Assembly: GCF_037201975.1 (NCBI RefSeq)
Contig: NZ_CP147520.1
Span: 5,704,001-5,768,000, forward strand
Source: Streptomyces sp. TG1A-60
GTDB lineage: Bacteria; Actinomycetota; Actinomycetes; Streptomycetales; Streptomycetaceae
Direction of reading: 5' to 3'
DNA: 64,000 nucleotides
Within the stretch, counting starts at the first letter, position 1, and the number at the start of each line of letters is the position of its first letter. Shown here piece after piece: positions 1-8,005 of the stretch. Both the position numbers and the translations under genes were made by a program. The notes beneath the pieces were generated by a model. It worked only from the letters and a program-made list of their open reading frames with translations. It was not told the DNA's origin and did not search any database.

Positions 1-911
1 GCCACCCCCAGCATCTCGGCGGCCCCGCGCAGCGCCCGTACGGCGTTCAGCGTGGTGACGACCGGCAGATGCATGCCCGTGGCGTCGGCCAGCGAGGTGA
101 TCATCCCGGTGGAGTCGACGAGCGCCTCGGTGTGCACGGCCATGACCGACCCGGAGGCCCCCAGCGACACCACCGCGTCACCGAGCCCGATGCCGAGTCC
201 GAACGCGGCGGCCATGGTCTCGCCGGTGCCGGCGGAGATGAGGAGCCCCTCCGGCGTCGTACCGGCCGCGTCCGAGGGCCCGAGCACCTCGGGGAGCATG
301 ACCTGGTGCCCGAGGGCCATCTCGACGAGGTCCGTCCGGTACTGCCCGGTCGCCGCGTTCCAGTACCCGGTCCCGGACGCCCCGCCCCGGTCGGTGGTCC
401 GCCGGACCGGCCGCCCCAGCAACTGCCAGACCAGCCAGTCGTGCGCCTGCAGCAGTACGGCGGTCCGCATCGCGGCGTCCGGTTCCGTACGGCTCATCCA
501 GCGCAGCTTCGTCACCGGCTGAGCGGCCCCCGGCACGCACCCCACGGCCTCCGCCCACGCCCCGCGCCCACCGAGCGCGTCGACGAGGTCGGCCGCCGCG
601 ACCTGGGTCCGCTTGTCGCCGCCGACCATCGCCGGGCGCACGGTGTTGCCCTGGGCGTCCAGCGCGATCAGCCCGTTCTGCTGGGACGACACCCCGATCG
701 CCTGCACGCCCTCCAGCAGCCCGCCGCCGGCCGCCTCCCCCAGGGAAAGCAGCCAGGCCTGCGGATCGACGTCCGACGGGCGCCCTCCGCTCTCCGCCGG
801 CTCCAACGGGTGCGGGGCATACCCCTGCCTGAGCACGGCCCCTGTGTCCGAGTCACAGACGACAATGCGCGTAAATTCGGGCGAACTGTCCAGCCCGGCG
901 ACTATCCCCAT
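1..911 (-). CDS. xylB: Xylulokinase (FGGY carbohydrate kinase), C-terminus off the window
   Basis: ATP-dependent phosphorylation of D-xylulose to xylulose 5-phosphate in the cytoplasm is the family role. About 303 N-terminal residues of a roughly 480-residue family are visible; the rest lies left of position 1. The start is the ATG at 911, followed by the FGGY-N phosphate-binding segment (MGIVAGLDSS), then AIGVSSQQNGLIALD and a Trp-rich region (HDWLVWQLLGRP) typical of the substrate-binding part. Near the cut end is a second nucleotide-binding stretch (GLGDAVVSLGASGSVMA). Family membership is secure. Xylulose specificity is inferred from overall resemblance to actinobacterial XylB, and another pentulose kinase is possible. 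No sugar operon partner is visible. Confidence 0.82.
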   Translation of the reverse strand, partial: MGIVAGLDSSPEFTRIVVCDSDTGAVLRQGYAPHPLEPAESGGRPSDVDPQAWLLSLGEAAGGGLLEGVQAIGVSSQQNGLIALDAQGNTVRPAMVGGDKRTQVAAADLVDALGGRGAWAEAVGCVPGAAQPVTKLRWMSRTEPDAAMRTAVLLQAHDWLVWQLLGRPVRRTTDRGGASGTGYWNAATGQYRTDLVEMALGHQVMLPEVLGPSDAAGTTPEGLLISAGTGETMAAAFGLGIGLGDAVVSLGASGSVMAVHTEALVDSTGMITSLADATGMHLPVVTTLNAVRALRGAAEMLGV

Positions 912-980
912 GGCGGAAATTCTGCCGCACGGGAAGGGGTGGGGGTGCCGCGCGTCCGCCCGGCCGACGCGATCCGGACC

Positions 981-1286
981 TTACGTATTACTGGTACCCC
1001 AGTCGTCTCCGGCCGAGCCGTTCGCGTTGCGCTCGCGCAGAGAGCGGACCCGCCCGGCGACCGAGTCGGGCACGCGGTCCCCGACCTTCTCGCTGACCAC
1101 GTGGTACGCCTTGCCGGCGAACACGCGCCCCTGCTGGGCCGCCGACTCCGCGGTGTTGCGCACCGCGGGGTTCTGCGCGACCTGCTGGGCGGACTTCTTC
1201 AACTGCTCGTAGCGCTCGCGTCCGGCGCGTGTGCCGAGCACGTACCCCAGGGCCAGTCCGGCAAAGAACGTGAGCCGGTAGCGCAT
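981..1286 (-). CDS. YtxH-like small membrane-anchored protein
   Basis: This is a 101-residue protein. It starts with an N-terminal hydrophobic segment (MRYRLTFFAGLALGYVLG, residues 1-18) followed by TRAGRERYEQLKK and an amphipathic, Ala/Gln-rich helical region. That layout matches the YtxH/gas-vesicle-like family: one membrane anchor plus a coiled-coil tail. The ATG at 1286 is preceded by a purine-rich AAGGGAAGGGTGG stretch, which fixes the start. Earlier in-frame starts would run back through the tRNA genes and are rejected. The function is unknown; related proteins are often stress-associated in Bacillus. It lies divergently from the tRNA-Asn genes. Confidence 0.72.
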   Translation of the reverse strand: MRYRLTFFAGLALGYVLGTRAGRERYEQLKKSAQQVAQNPAVRNTAESAAQQGRVFAGKAYHVVSEKVGDRVPDSVAGRVRSLRERNANGSAGDDWGTSNT

Positions 1287-1463
1287 GGTGACCACCCTTC
1301 CCTTACGTCTGCGTCGGTCCCTTGCGTTGCCCTGTGAGGGGCGACGGGCGCGGGGGGATACCGATTGGCGGAGCACCCCCCTGCTTGCGCTAATGTATGT
1401 GTCGCAGCGAGCACACGCCCCCTGGCGGATACCCAGGTAGGTACGTTCGATGCAACGAGGCAT

Positions 1464-1536
1464 TCCTCCGTAGCTCAATTGGCAGAGCAGCCGGCTGTTA
1501 ACCGGCAGGTTACTGGTTCGAGTCCAGTCGGGGGAG
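1464..1536 (+). tRNA. tRNA-Asn (GTT), copy 1
   Basis: The 73-nt sequence folds as a cloverleaf. The acceptor arms are TCCTCCG at 1464-1470 and CGGGGGA at 1529-1535, with discriminator G. The anticodon loop is CTGTTAA with GTT anticodon, and the T-arm contains GGTTCGAGTCC. CCA is not encoded. It is identical to the copy that starts five bases downstream. Confidence 0.95.
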
Positions 1537-1541
1537 CTCGG

Positions 1542-1614
1542 TCCTCCGTAGCTCAATTGGCAGAGCAGCCGGCTGTTAACCGGCAGGTTACTGGTTCGAG
1601 TCCAGTCGGGGGAG
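1542..1614 (+). tRNA. tRNA-Asn (GTT), copy 2
   Basis: This is an exact second copy of the preceding tRNA-Asn. Acceptor, D, anticodon (GTT) and T arms are the same, and the two are separated by only five bases, so they are almost certainly co-transcribed. An intrinsic terminator follows 11 bases after its end. Confidence 0.95.
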
Positions 1615-1625
1615 CAGCCTGAACG

Positions 1626-1648
1626 AGGACCCCGTCGGGGTCCTTTTT
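1626..1648 (+). terminator. Intrinsic terminator of the tRNA-Asn pair
   Basis: The GC-rich hairpin AGGACCCC-GTC-GGGGTCCT is followed directly by five T residues. It sits just after the second tRNA-Asn. Confidence 0.85.
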
Positions 1649-1791
1649 CATGCCCGGGGGAACCGCGCGGGCCGCGCCGAAGTCCGCAAGGTCAAGAAGC
1701 GCAGGCGAAGGCCGACCATCCGAAGCAGGAGATCGTATGAGCGGCTATGCTGCGGCAGACGGCGCGCACACATGTGCGCGACACGCCGTAC

Positions 1792-1865
1792 GGGGCGGTA
1801 GCTCAGCCGGTTAGAGCAGCGGACTCATAATCCGTCGGCCGTGGGTTCGAGTCCCACCCGCCCCA
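1792..1865 (+). tRNA. tRNA with CAT anticodon (elongator Met or Ile2); island integration site
   Basis: The acceptor stem is GGGGCGG (1792-1798) with CCGCCCC (1858-1864) and discriminator A. The anticodon stem is GCGGA/TCCGT with loop CTCATAA, so the anticodon CAT is at 1826-1828; the T-arm is GTGGG-TTCGAGT-CCCAC. A CAT anticodon belongs either to elongator Met or to Ile2 (lysidine-modified), and I cannot decide between them by eye. The 3' half of this gene is the repeated attachment core found again at 12747 and 34436. The gene is left intact, as expected for tRNA-targeting integrative elements. Confidence 0.88.
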
Positions 1866-1867
1866 CC
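1821..1867 (+). repeat. Attachment-site core, copy 1 (inside tRNA)
   Basis: This 47-bp stretch runs from the anticodon stem to just past the tRNA 3' end. It is identical at 34436-34482 and partly preserved at 12747-12794. Taken as the attL/attB-type site of the islands that follow. Confidence 0.85.
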
Positions 1868-2010
1868 TGCGCAGGCTTCTGACCTGCGGAAACGTTCATT
1901 TTGTCCTGTCGGATCGTCAACTTTGCCTGAACGGACTGAATCCGCTGCTCGCGAGTTTGGTGCTACGGCGGTCTGCGTCAGCTGATACTTGTCTGACCTG
2001 CACGTATGCG
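1868..2010. repeat. Island-end flank similar to 34483-34640
   Basis: Past the att core, this stretch shares blocks in the same order with the sequence that follows the third att copy: GCAGGCNTCTGACCTGC, GAAACGT, AACGGACTGAATCCGCTG and TCTGACCTG. No gene is seen. It may be the remnant end of a former element or the arm-site region of a lost recombinase. Confidence 0.5.
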
Positions 2011-2266
2011 TGCCAGCAAGGAGTCGACGAGACCCGTTCTGGGCGCCTGCGCTGCGAGAGCGGCAGTAGTTGAGGCCATCCTGAGGCCGCCAGTACCGGG
2101 AAGGTGGCCGGGCGGCTGAGCTCTGGCCAGTCGTCCGAGTGTGCTCAGTGCGTTGTGGCAAAGGGAGTCCCTGTTCGATGAGCAGGGGCTTCTTCGTGTG
2201 CGGGGCATGATCGCCTTGGGGTAGGGGCAGGCAGCGGACGGCTTGTTGTGGATCGAGGAGGGTGCG

Positions 2267-2833
2267 ATGCCGTCGGTGCTGGGGTTGATGGAACAGCGTG
2301 AGGCGCGGGCGAGGCAGGATCTGGAGTCCTGGACGGAGGTCCTGGAGCAGGCTCAGGCGGAGGTGGATGCCGCGCGGGAGCGGGTCGAGCGGGCCCGGGT
2401 GGGGCGTGAGGAGCTTGTGTCGGTGCTGGCCGTGGAGAGCCCGGTAAATACGCCGGTTCTGGTGCCGTCCGGTGGTGAGATGGCTGTCGCCGTGGGATCG
2501 GGCGGCCCGGGCGCGGGGCATGGCGAGCGGCCGCCGGTGTGGCGGTCGGGCATGGGCGAGGAGGTGCTCGGCGGCTTGTATCGGGAGGTGTTCGCCGCGG
2601 TGGTGGCCGCTTCGGGGCCGGTGAACGGGGTGGAGCTGACGCGGGCGGTGGGCCGGGAAGCGGAGATCAAGAACGAGGTGGAGAAGATCCGGCACCGTGC
2701 CTATGTGCTGGAGAAGCGGGGCTGGCTGGTGCGGGCGAAGGACGGACGGTTCATGCCCGCGCCCGGAGCAGTCGGCCGGGACGCTTCTCCGGCCAGCGCG
2801 GAGCGTCTGCGGCCAGGCGCCGGGAAAGTCTGA
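2267..2833 (+). CDS. Coiled-coil protein with C-terminal helical domain, unknown function
   Basis: The product has 188 residues. The ATG at 2267 has a strong GAGGAGG ribosome-binding site six bases upstream, so it is preferred over an earlier in-frame start at 2243. Residues about 5-50 form a Glu/Arg-rich coiled coil (EQREARARQDLESW, AARERVERARVGREE). A low-complexity linker follows, then a region around residues 105-165 (VVAASGPVNGVELTRAVGRE, EKIRHRAYVLEKRGWLVRA) that resembles a winged-helix DNA-binding fold. The last 28 codons overlap the 3' end of the transposase gene on the other strand, so the C-terminus may be an insertion-derived fusion. I recognise no named family; a regulatory or element-associated role is a guess. 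Confidence 0.55.
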   Translation: MPSVLGLMEQREARARQDLESWTEVLEQAQAEVDAARERVERARVGREELVSVLAVESPVNTPVLVPSGGEMAVAVGSGGPGAGHGERPPVWRSGMGEEVLGGLYREVFAAVVAASGPVNGVELTRAVGREAEIKNEVEKIRHRAYVLEKRGWLVRAKDGRFMPAPGAVGRDASPASAERLRPGAGKV

Positions 2834-3680
2834 TCACGGCGGCCCACCACACCATCTGGGCATGGTGGTCGGGGCGGCGTTCGTGGTCGCGGTTGAGGCG
2901 GCGTGAGCGGGCCAGCCAGCTCAGCGTCCGCTCCACGACCCACCTGCGGGCCAGTACGACAAATCCGCGTTGTCCGTCGGAGCGGCGCACGACCTCGGTC
3001 CGGACTCCGTGACGGGCGAACGCCTTCGCCAGCGCCGGACCCTGGTAGGCGCTGTCGACCCACACCAGTTGCAGCAGCCGGCCCGGCTGCTGCATGAACG
3101 TCTCCAGCAGTGCGGGGGCGGCCTTGGAGTCGTGCACATCGGCCGTGGTCACGGTCACTTCCAGGAGCAGGCCCTCGGTGTCGGTCAGGATGTGACGCTT
3201 GCGGCCGTCACGTGACTTGCCGCCGTCGTATCCGCGGCTGTCCTCGCCGACGGTCTCGGAGGCGTCCACCGACTGACTGTCGATGATGCCCGCACTGGGC
3301 TCGGCGTTGCGGCCGGCGCGCTCCCTCGCCGAACATCGCAGGCGTTCGTACAGTTCACGCGCATAGTCGTAGGCCCGCCAGCGGCGGAAGAAGTCGTAGA
3401 CCGCCCGCCAGTACGGGAAATCGACCGGCAGAGCCGTCCACTTCACGCCGTTGTCGACCAGGTAGCGCACCGCGTCGAGCATTGTCCGGTGGCAGTACGC
3501 CTCCGGACGCCCGCCCCGCTTCAGGAGCCAGGCCGGCACCGGCATCGCGGCGCGGACCTCGGCCCACTCCGCATCCGTCATGTCACTCGGATAGCAGCCT
3601 GCCCGCCGTCCCGGAGCGAGCGAACCGAACCGGTGCACGTAGCAGTCACACCCAGGGGTGACCGCGGTGGACGCATGCAC
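2751..3680 (-). CDS. IS5-family DDE transposase
   Basis: Cut-and-paste transposase. The N-terminal DUF4096-type domain is visible (CYPSDMTDAEWAEV, then NGVKWTALPVDFPYWRAVYDFFRRW). The catalytic triad regions follow: GIIDSQSVDAS (first Asp), LVWVDSAYQG (second Asp) and RRWVVERTLSWLARSRRLNRD (Glu). The catalytic core is full length, so the enzyme could be active. The start is uncertain: the frame is open to a TTG at 3752, the GTG at 3680 is used here, and the ATG at 3581 begins the conserved domain. A stem-loop (AACGGGC...TTGGT with its inverse, about 3705-3766) lies upstream. The reading frame overlaps the convergent coiled-coil gene by 83 bases. Confidence 0.85.
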   Translation of the reverse strand: MHASTAVTPGCDCYVHRFGSLAPGRRAGCYPSDMTDAEWAEVRAAMPVPAWLLKRGGRPEAYCHRTMLDAVRYLVDNGVKWTALPVDFPYWRAVYDFFRRWRAYDYARELYERLRCSARERAGRNAEPSAGIIDSQSVDASETVGEDSRGYDGGKSRDGRKRHILTDTEGLLLEVTVTTADVHDSKAAPALLETFMQQPGRLLQLVWVDSAYQGPALAKAFARHGVRTEVVRRSDGQRGFVVLARRWVVERTLSWLARSRRLNRDHERRPDHHAQMVWWAAVIRLSRRLAADAPRWPEKRPGRLLRARA

Positions 3681-3851
3681 AGAGATACTGCTCAACTGAT
3701 CAGGCAACGGGCTTCCTTGGTCGTGCTGGTGTCGTAACCGCGTCACTACCAAGGGGCCCGTTCTCTCATGCCCGCGACCGCACCCGAACCTCCGTCCAGA
3801 TCATCACCCGCTGCCGCTCGAACAAGATCCGGTTTGCCACAACGCACTCAG

Positions 3852-4285
3852 TGGAACGATGCAGCAACGTCTAGGTATCAGGCCTCGTGAGGACTCTGCC
3901 TGGCGATGGCCAGTAGTGGCGGGGAAACGGCCCGAACAGAAAACGGCCCCTCAGGGATCACCCGACGGCGTTCGGGCCGTCGAGATCGAGTGTCGTTGAG
4001 GTGACCGGACAGGGAACCGCGAGGATGGAAGATCGATGAGCCTGTTCGGGAGCCGCTGCCCGCCATGAGTGTGCCGATTCTTGCGCGCTGACGCTGCGCT
4101 GCCGCCCACCTCGCGGGGTTGCCCGTAAGGAATCGCCGGAGAGACAGCCCATCCTGCCTGAGTCCACTGGAACCACGGTGCTACGCAGCTGCGTTATGTG
4201 TGTTGCACAGCATCACTGCGATATTGGATGAAGCGGCGGGCCGTCAGCCGATCGGCGGGCGTGCCGCTGAAGCAGGGGGATCAGC
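3852..4285. other. No gene recognised
   Basis: This 434-base stretch lies between the right inverted repeat of the IS region and the small membrane protein gene. Only short random-looking reading frames are present. It presumably contains the promoter of the downstream two-gene module. Confidence 0.5.
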
Positions 4286-4639
4286 ATGACGCAGGCATGG
4301 AAGGTCACGGTCATCGTGCTGGCGGCGGCGGGAGTCGTCTCCACGCCGCTGATCTGGCTGCTGGACAGCCCCGGTGCAGGACAGCTGGCCGGGGCCTCCG
4401 TCCAGGCCGCTGTCGGCATCGCGGCCCTGGTATGGGCGCTGTTCCAGCACCCGGGAAACCGCACGGACGACACGGCGACCCGGACCGGAGTGGCAGACGC
4501 GAACGACGGGGGCAAGGCCGTCACGGGCATCAGGCGCCCGCAGGGCCGGGGCAGCGGATCAGCGAAGGCGGAAGACACCGGAAATGCCACTGCCACCGGC
4601 GACGCCAGCAGCGCCACCACCGGCATCGACTACACCTGA
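4286..4639 (+). CDS. Small two-helix membrane protein with C-terminal Gly/Thr/Ala signalling-like motifs
   Basis: The product has 117 residues; the ATG follows AGGGGGA at good spacing. Two membrane helices are predicted by eye at residues about 7-26 (VTVIVLAAAGVVSTPLIWLL) and 36-54. The soluble tail carries two copies of a motif: TGVADANDGGKAVTGI (67-82) and TGNATATGDASSATTGI (98-114), ending GIDYT. The same motif appears twice at the N-terminus of the NB-ARC/TPR protein encoded 46 bases downstream. Known bacterial NLR systems pair a receptor with a small effector sharing an amyloid-prone motif; by analogy this protein could be a membrane-acting effector. The inverted second module has a partner with the same tail (10896-11084). 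No family name is recognised, and the function is inferred only. Confidence 0.72.
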   Translation: MTQAWKVTVIVLAAAGVVSTPLIWLLDSPGAGQLAGASVQAAVGIAALVWALFQHPGNRTDDTATRTGVADANDGGKAVTGIRRPQGRGSGSAKAEDTGNATATGDASSATTGIDYT

Positions 4640-4685
4640 ACCGGCCTGGCCCGGCCAGACCACAGAAGGAAGAGGGGACGGTCGC

Positions 4686-7667
4686 GTGGCCCGAGGCGAC
4701 AAGCGCCGGCAAGACCCCGAGGATGCCGTCGGCCCTGAGATCACAGTGACTGCCACCGGGAACGCCGCGGCCGCATCCGGGGGCACGGCGGTGACCGGCT
4801 ACCGCGGCCCGGCCCGCGGAACCGACCGCGCTCCCGACGCCCCGGTACACCTGTCCGACACCGGAGACACAACCGCCACCAACGGCGGAATCGCCATCAG
4901 CGGCTACGTCGGCGCCCTGAACATGGTGCAGCGCGCACCCCAGGAACCGGCCCCCTGGCCGCACCAGGTCGGTGTCATCCCGCTCCGAGCGCGGTCCTTC
5001 CAGCACCGCACCGCGGTGGAACAGCTACGGACGAAGGTCGACGGCGGCGGCACCGCGGTGCTGGCCCAGGTCCTGACCGGCATGGGCGGGGTGGGCAAGA
5101 CCCAGCTCGCTGCTGACTACGCCCACACCGCCTGGGAAAAACGGGGCGAAGCCGTCGGCCCGGACGTCTTGGTCTGGAACACCGCGAGCACCCGGGAGGC
5201 CATCGTGACCGGGTACGCCCAGGCCGGCGTCGAGCTGTGCCGGGCCGATCCAGGCGATCCGGAGAAGGCCGCCTGCTCCTTCCTGGCCTGGCTCACCCCC
5301 AAGACCGGAGCGAAGCCGTGCCGGTGGCTGATCGTCCTGGACGACGTCACCGACCCCGCCGACCTGCGCGGCTTGTGGCCGCCCGCCAGCGAACACGGCC
5401 GCACCCTGGTCACCACCCGCCGCCGTGACGCAGCCCTGGCTGGAGACGGCCGACACCTCATCCATGTCGGCCTGTTCACTGAGGCACAGGCAGTCACCTA
5501 CCTGGCCCGGTCCCTGAGCGCCTGCGGCCGACACGAACCCGCCGAGCAGCTCGCGGCCTTGGCACGTGATCTCGGATACCTCCCCCTCGCCCTTGCCCAA
5601 GCCTTCGCCTACCTCATCGACACGGACCTCGACTGCGTCGCGTACCGTGAACTGCTGGCCGACCGGGCGACCAAGCTCGCGGATGCCGCCCCAGACGTGC
5701 TGCCTGACGACCACGCTGCCCCTGTCGCCGCCGCTTGGTCGCTGTCCTTCGATCGTGCCGATATGCTGCGCCCGGCAGGTTTTGCCCGGCCCATGCTCCA
5801 ACTGGCTTCGATGCTCGACCCCAACGGCATTCCCAACAGCGTCCTGACCAGCGAATCGGCTGTCGCTTACCTTGCTCAGCACCGGACCGTTGGGCAAGCA
5901 GACTCTGCTGAGCCCCTGGGGCGCCTGTCGCCCCGGGAGGCGATGCTCACCTTCAGGGCACTGCACCGGCTGAGCCTGATTGAGCACACTCCTCAGATGC
6001 CACATCAGGCCGTCCGCGTCCACCAGCTGATCCAACGCGCTGTACGCGATGATCTCGCACGAGACGAATACAACCAGGCCGCAAGAGCAGCCGCTGATGC
6101 CCTTGCGTCGGCGTGGCCCGACGTAACCCGTGATACCCAGCTTGAGCAATCCCTGCGAGCTAATAGCACCGCGCTCAGCCAGTGCGCCGAAGAGGCCTTG
6201 TGTCATCCCGAGGCGCACCATGTGTTGTTCAGGGTCGGAAGGAGCCTCGGCGATACCGGGCAGATCTCTGCGGCCCGCGACCATTTCGAGCAGCTCGTTG
6301 GAACCCTCAGCCGCCATCTGGGCCCTGACCACCCCGACACTCTCGCTGCGAGGGGCAACCTGGTTCAGCGGCAAGGACAGGCCGGCGACGCAGCAGGCGC
6401 GGTAGATGCCTTCCGGCAACTATTGGATCAGGCGGTACAGATCCTTGGGCCTGACCATCCGCACACCCTAACCACCCGCAGTCACCTTGCCTTTTACCAA
6501 GGTCAGGCGGGAGATGCCGCAGGCGCCGCCGCTTCAGCGGAAGCACTCCTCCAGGACCAGTTGCGGGTCCACGGGCCGGACCACTCCAATACCCTCATCA
6601 CGCGCGGCAATCTTGCCCGTTGGAAGAGCGAAGCAGGAGACCCAGTTGGTGCTACAGAGGCTCTTGAGTACCTATTGAAGGACCAGCTGCGCATCTTCGG
6701 CCCTGATCACCCGGACACTCTGGTCACGCGCAGTGCTCTCGCAGGCTGTCGGGGCCAGGCAGGGGATCCGGCAGGTGCAGCAGATGACATGGCGCGAGTG
6801 GTGCAGTGCATGCTGCAGGCCCTTGGCCCTGACAACCCCGAGTTCCTGTCTGCAAGCCACGACCTGGCTCACTGGAGAGGTGAAGCGGGGGACCCCGCTG
6901 GCGCCGCAGAAGTAGTAGAACGGTTGCTGGAGCAGACGCTGCGAGTGCTGGGGCCCGACCACCCCACTACCCTCGTGTCCCGAGGCGTTCTCGCAAAATG
7001 GAAGGGACTGACAGGGGATCTGGCCGGCGCCGCGAACGACATGGAGCGGCTGCTTGAAGACATGCTGCGAGTACTGGGTAAACAACATCCCCACACACTC
7101 TCGTGCCGGGGCAACCTTGCATTCATACGGAGCCTGGCGGGAGACCTGCCCGGTGCTGCAGACGCTGCCGAAGAACTACTCGAGGGTGAGCTGGAGATCC
7201 TCGGGCCCGACCATCCTTCCACCTTCACTGTCCGTAACAACATTGCTCGGTGGAGGGGGCAGTCGGGGAGTCCGGTCAGGGCAGTGGGCGTCCTTGAACA
7301 GCTGCTGGCGGATAGGCTGCGAGTGCTCGGACCAGACCATCCCGATACGTTCACTACTCGCCACGATCTCGCCCTCATGCGAGGGCTGGCAGGGAATCCG
7401 GTCAGCGCGGCGGATGCCTTCGAAGAGCTGCTGGCAGATAGGCTGCGAGTGCTCGGACCACACCATCCCGATACGTTCACTACTCGCCACGATCTTGCCG
7501 TCATGCGAGGGCTGGCAGGGGATCTAGTCGGTGCAGTGGACGCCCTCGGACAGCTGATGAAGGATGAACTCCGGATCCTCGGGCCTGATCATCCTGATAC
7601 CCATGCGACGCAAGGCAGCTTGGATCAGTGGCGCGCAGTGACAGGGACACCGTCGTCAGGCCAGTGA
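4686..7667 (+). CDS. NB-ARC/TPR receptor (NLR-like STAND ATPase), copy 1
   Basis: The product has 993 residues. The GTG at 4686 (MARGDKRRQD) is chosen because it aligns with the ATG start of the paralogue and follows GGAAGAGGGGA; the frame is open further upstream. Residues 24-42 and 59-77 carry the motif TG-x-A/T-x-A-x2-GG-x-A-x2-G-Y, shared with the preceding small membrane protein. The NB-ARC domain follows, with P-loop GMGGVGKT at 132-139, Walker B WLIVLDDV at about 214-221, and GYLPLALAQA as the GxP-type winged-helix region. From about residue 520 there are at least ten 42-residue TPR units (GPDHPDTL...R..LA...G.AGDPAGA). STAND ATPases of this type act as signal-activated oligomerising switches, several of them in phage defence. 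Here the TPRs would sense and the N-terminal motif would recruit the partner; this is inference. Confidence 0.85.
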   Translation: MARGDKRRQDPEDAVGPEITVTATGNAAAASGGTAVTGYRGPARGTDRAPDAPVHLSDTGDTTATNGGIAISGYVGALNMVQRAPQEPAPWPHQVGVIPLRARSFQHRTAVEQLRTKVDGGGTAVLAQVLTGMGGVGKTQLAADYAHTAWEKRGEAVGPDVLVWNTASTREAIVTGYAQAGVELCRADPGDPEKAACSFLAWLTPKTGAKPCRWLIVLDDVTDPADLRGLWPPASEHGRTLVTTRRRDAALAGDGRHLIHVGLFTEAQAVTYLARSLSACGRHEPAEQLAALARDLGYLPLALAQAFAYLIDTDLDCVAYRELLADRATKLADAAPDVLPDDHAAPVAAAWSLSFDRADMLRPAGFARPMLQLASMLDPNGIPNSVLTSESAVAYLAQHRTVGQADSAEPLGRLSPREAMLTFRALHRLSLIEHTPQMPHQAVRVHQLIQRAVRDDLARDEYNQAARAAADALASAWPDVTRDTQLEQSLRANSTALSQCAEEALCHPEAHHVLFRVGRSLGDTGQISAARDHFEQLVGTLSRHLGPDHPDTLAARGNLVQRQGQAGDAAGAVDAFRQLLDQAVQILGPDHPHTLTTRSHLAFYQGQAGDAAGAAASAEALLQDQLRVHGPDHSNTLITRGNLARWKSEAGDPVGATEALEYLLKDQLRIFGPDHPDTLVTRSALAGCRGQAGDPAGAADDMARVVQCMLQALGPDNPEFLSASHDLAHWRGEAGDPAGAAEVVERLLEQTLRVLGPDHPTTLVSRGVLAKWKGLTGDLAGAANDMERLLEDMLRVLGKQHPHTLSCRGNLAFIRSLAGDLPGAADAAEELLEGELEILGPDHPSTFTVRNNIARWRGQSGSPVRAVGVLEQLLADRLRVLGPDHPDTFTTRHDLALMRGLAGNPVSAADAFEELLADRLRVLGPHHPDTFTTRHDLAVMRGLAGDLVGAVDALGQLMKDELRILGPDHPDTHATQGSLDQWRAVTGTPSSGQ
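7302..7522 (+). repeat. Near-identical 126-bp tandem TPR units
   Basis: Units starting at 7302 and 7428 are 126 bp (42 codons) apart and nearly identical over 95 bases, differing at a handful of positions. The other TPR units of the gene are far more diverged. This marks a recent in-frame duplication in the sensor array. Confidence 0.85.
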
Positions 7668-8005
7668 TCCGCCGGTTGCTAGTGATCACTGCACGAGTCG
7701 CATTCCCCACCACACGACTATGATCAACGTTCAAGAACCCGACGTCTCACCGCCTACCGCGCACGAGTCACCGCCTACCGCGCACGAGCTCGTTCGTGAA
7801 CTCGAGTCGTAGTGAGTTGACCGCTCTGCAGCGGGTCAGCGGTTAGTGCAGTCAAGCGCCAACCCGCATAGTGAACGTGTGGAACGTTGATGCGGTGAAA
7901 CAATTCTTTAGCCTCTCCGCTACGGCGAGCAAGGATGCGGGGCGGAGGCGGAAGTAGGCCAGGCCCTCCCTCACGCAGAGAAGAGCATGCGCCAGAACCG
8001 CGAAC
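7668..8005. other. Spacer between the convergent NLR genes
   Basis: No gene is seen in these 338 bases. A 20-bp direct repeat (CACCGCCTACCGCGCACGAG) occurs twice in a row around 7749-7789. The two receptor genes end towards each other here. Confidence 0.5.

Larger units (their letters stand above)
2144..3851. mobile_element. 1.7-kb segment bounded by 19-bp inverted repeats, containing an IS5-type transposase
   Basis: CTCAGTGCGTTGTGGCAAA at 2144-2162 and its inverse at 3833-3851 match at 18 of 19 positions. A further TGTTCGA follows each repeat 8-9 bases inward. The segment holds a coiled-coil protein gene (2267-2833) and an IS5-type transposase on the other strand whose 3' ends overlap. Either the whole 1.7 kb is one mobile unit with a passenger gene, or an IS inserted inside an older repeat-bounded element. 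I cannot identify target-site duplications with confidence. Confidence 0.55.

Noticed and set aside
1365..1400. Promoter for the tRNA-Asn pair (TTGGCG ... TAATGT)
   Set aside because: The spacing between the two boxes is 20 bases, too long to claim.
1365..1622. 85-codon plus-strand frame with two identical halves
   Set aside because: It is the translation of the two tRNA-Asn genes; the repeat is the tRNA duplication.
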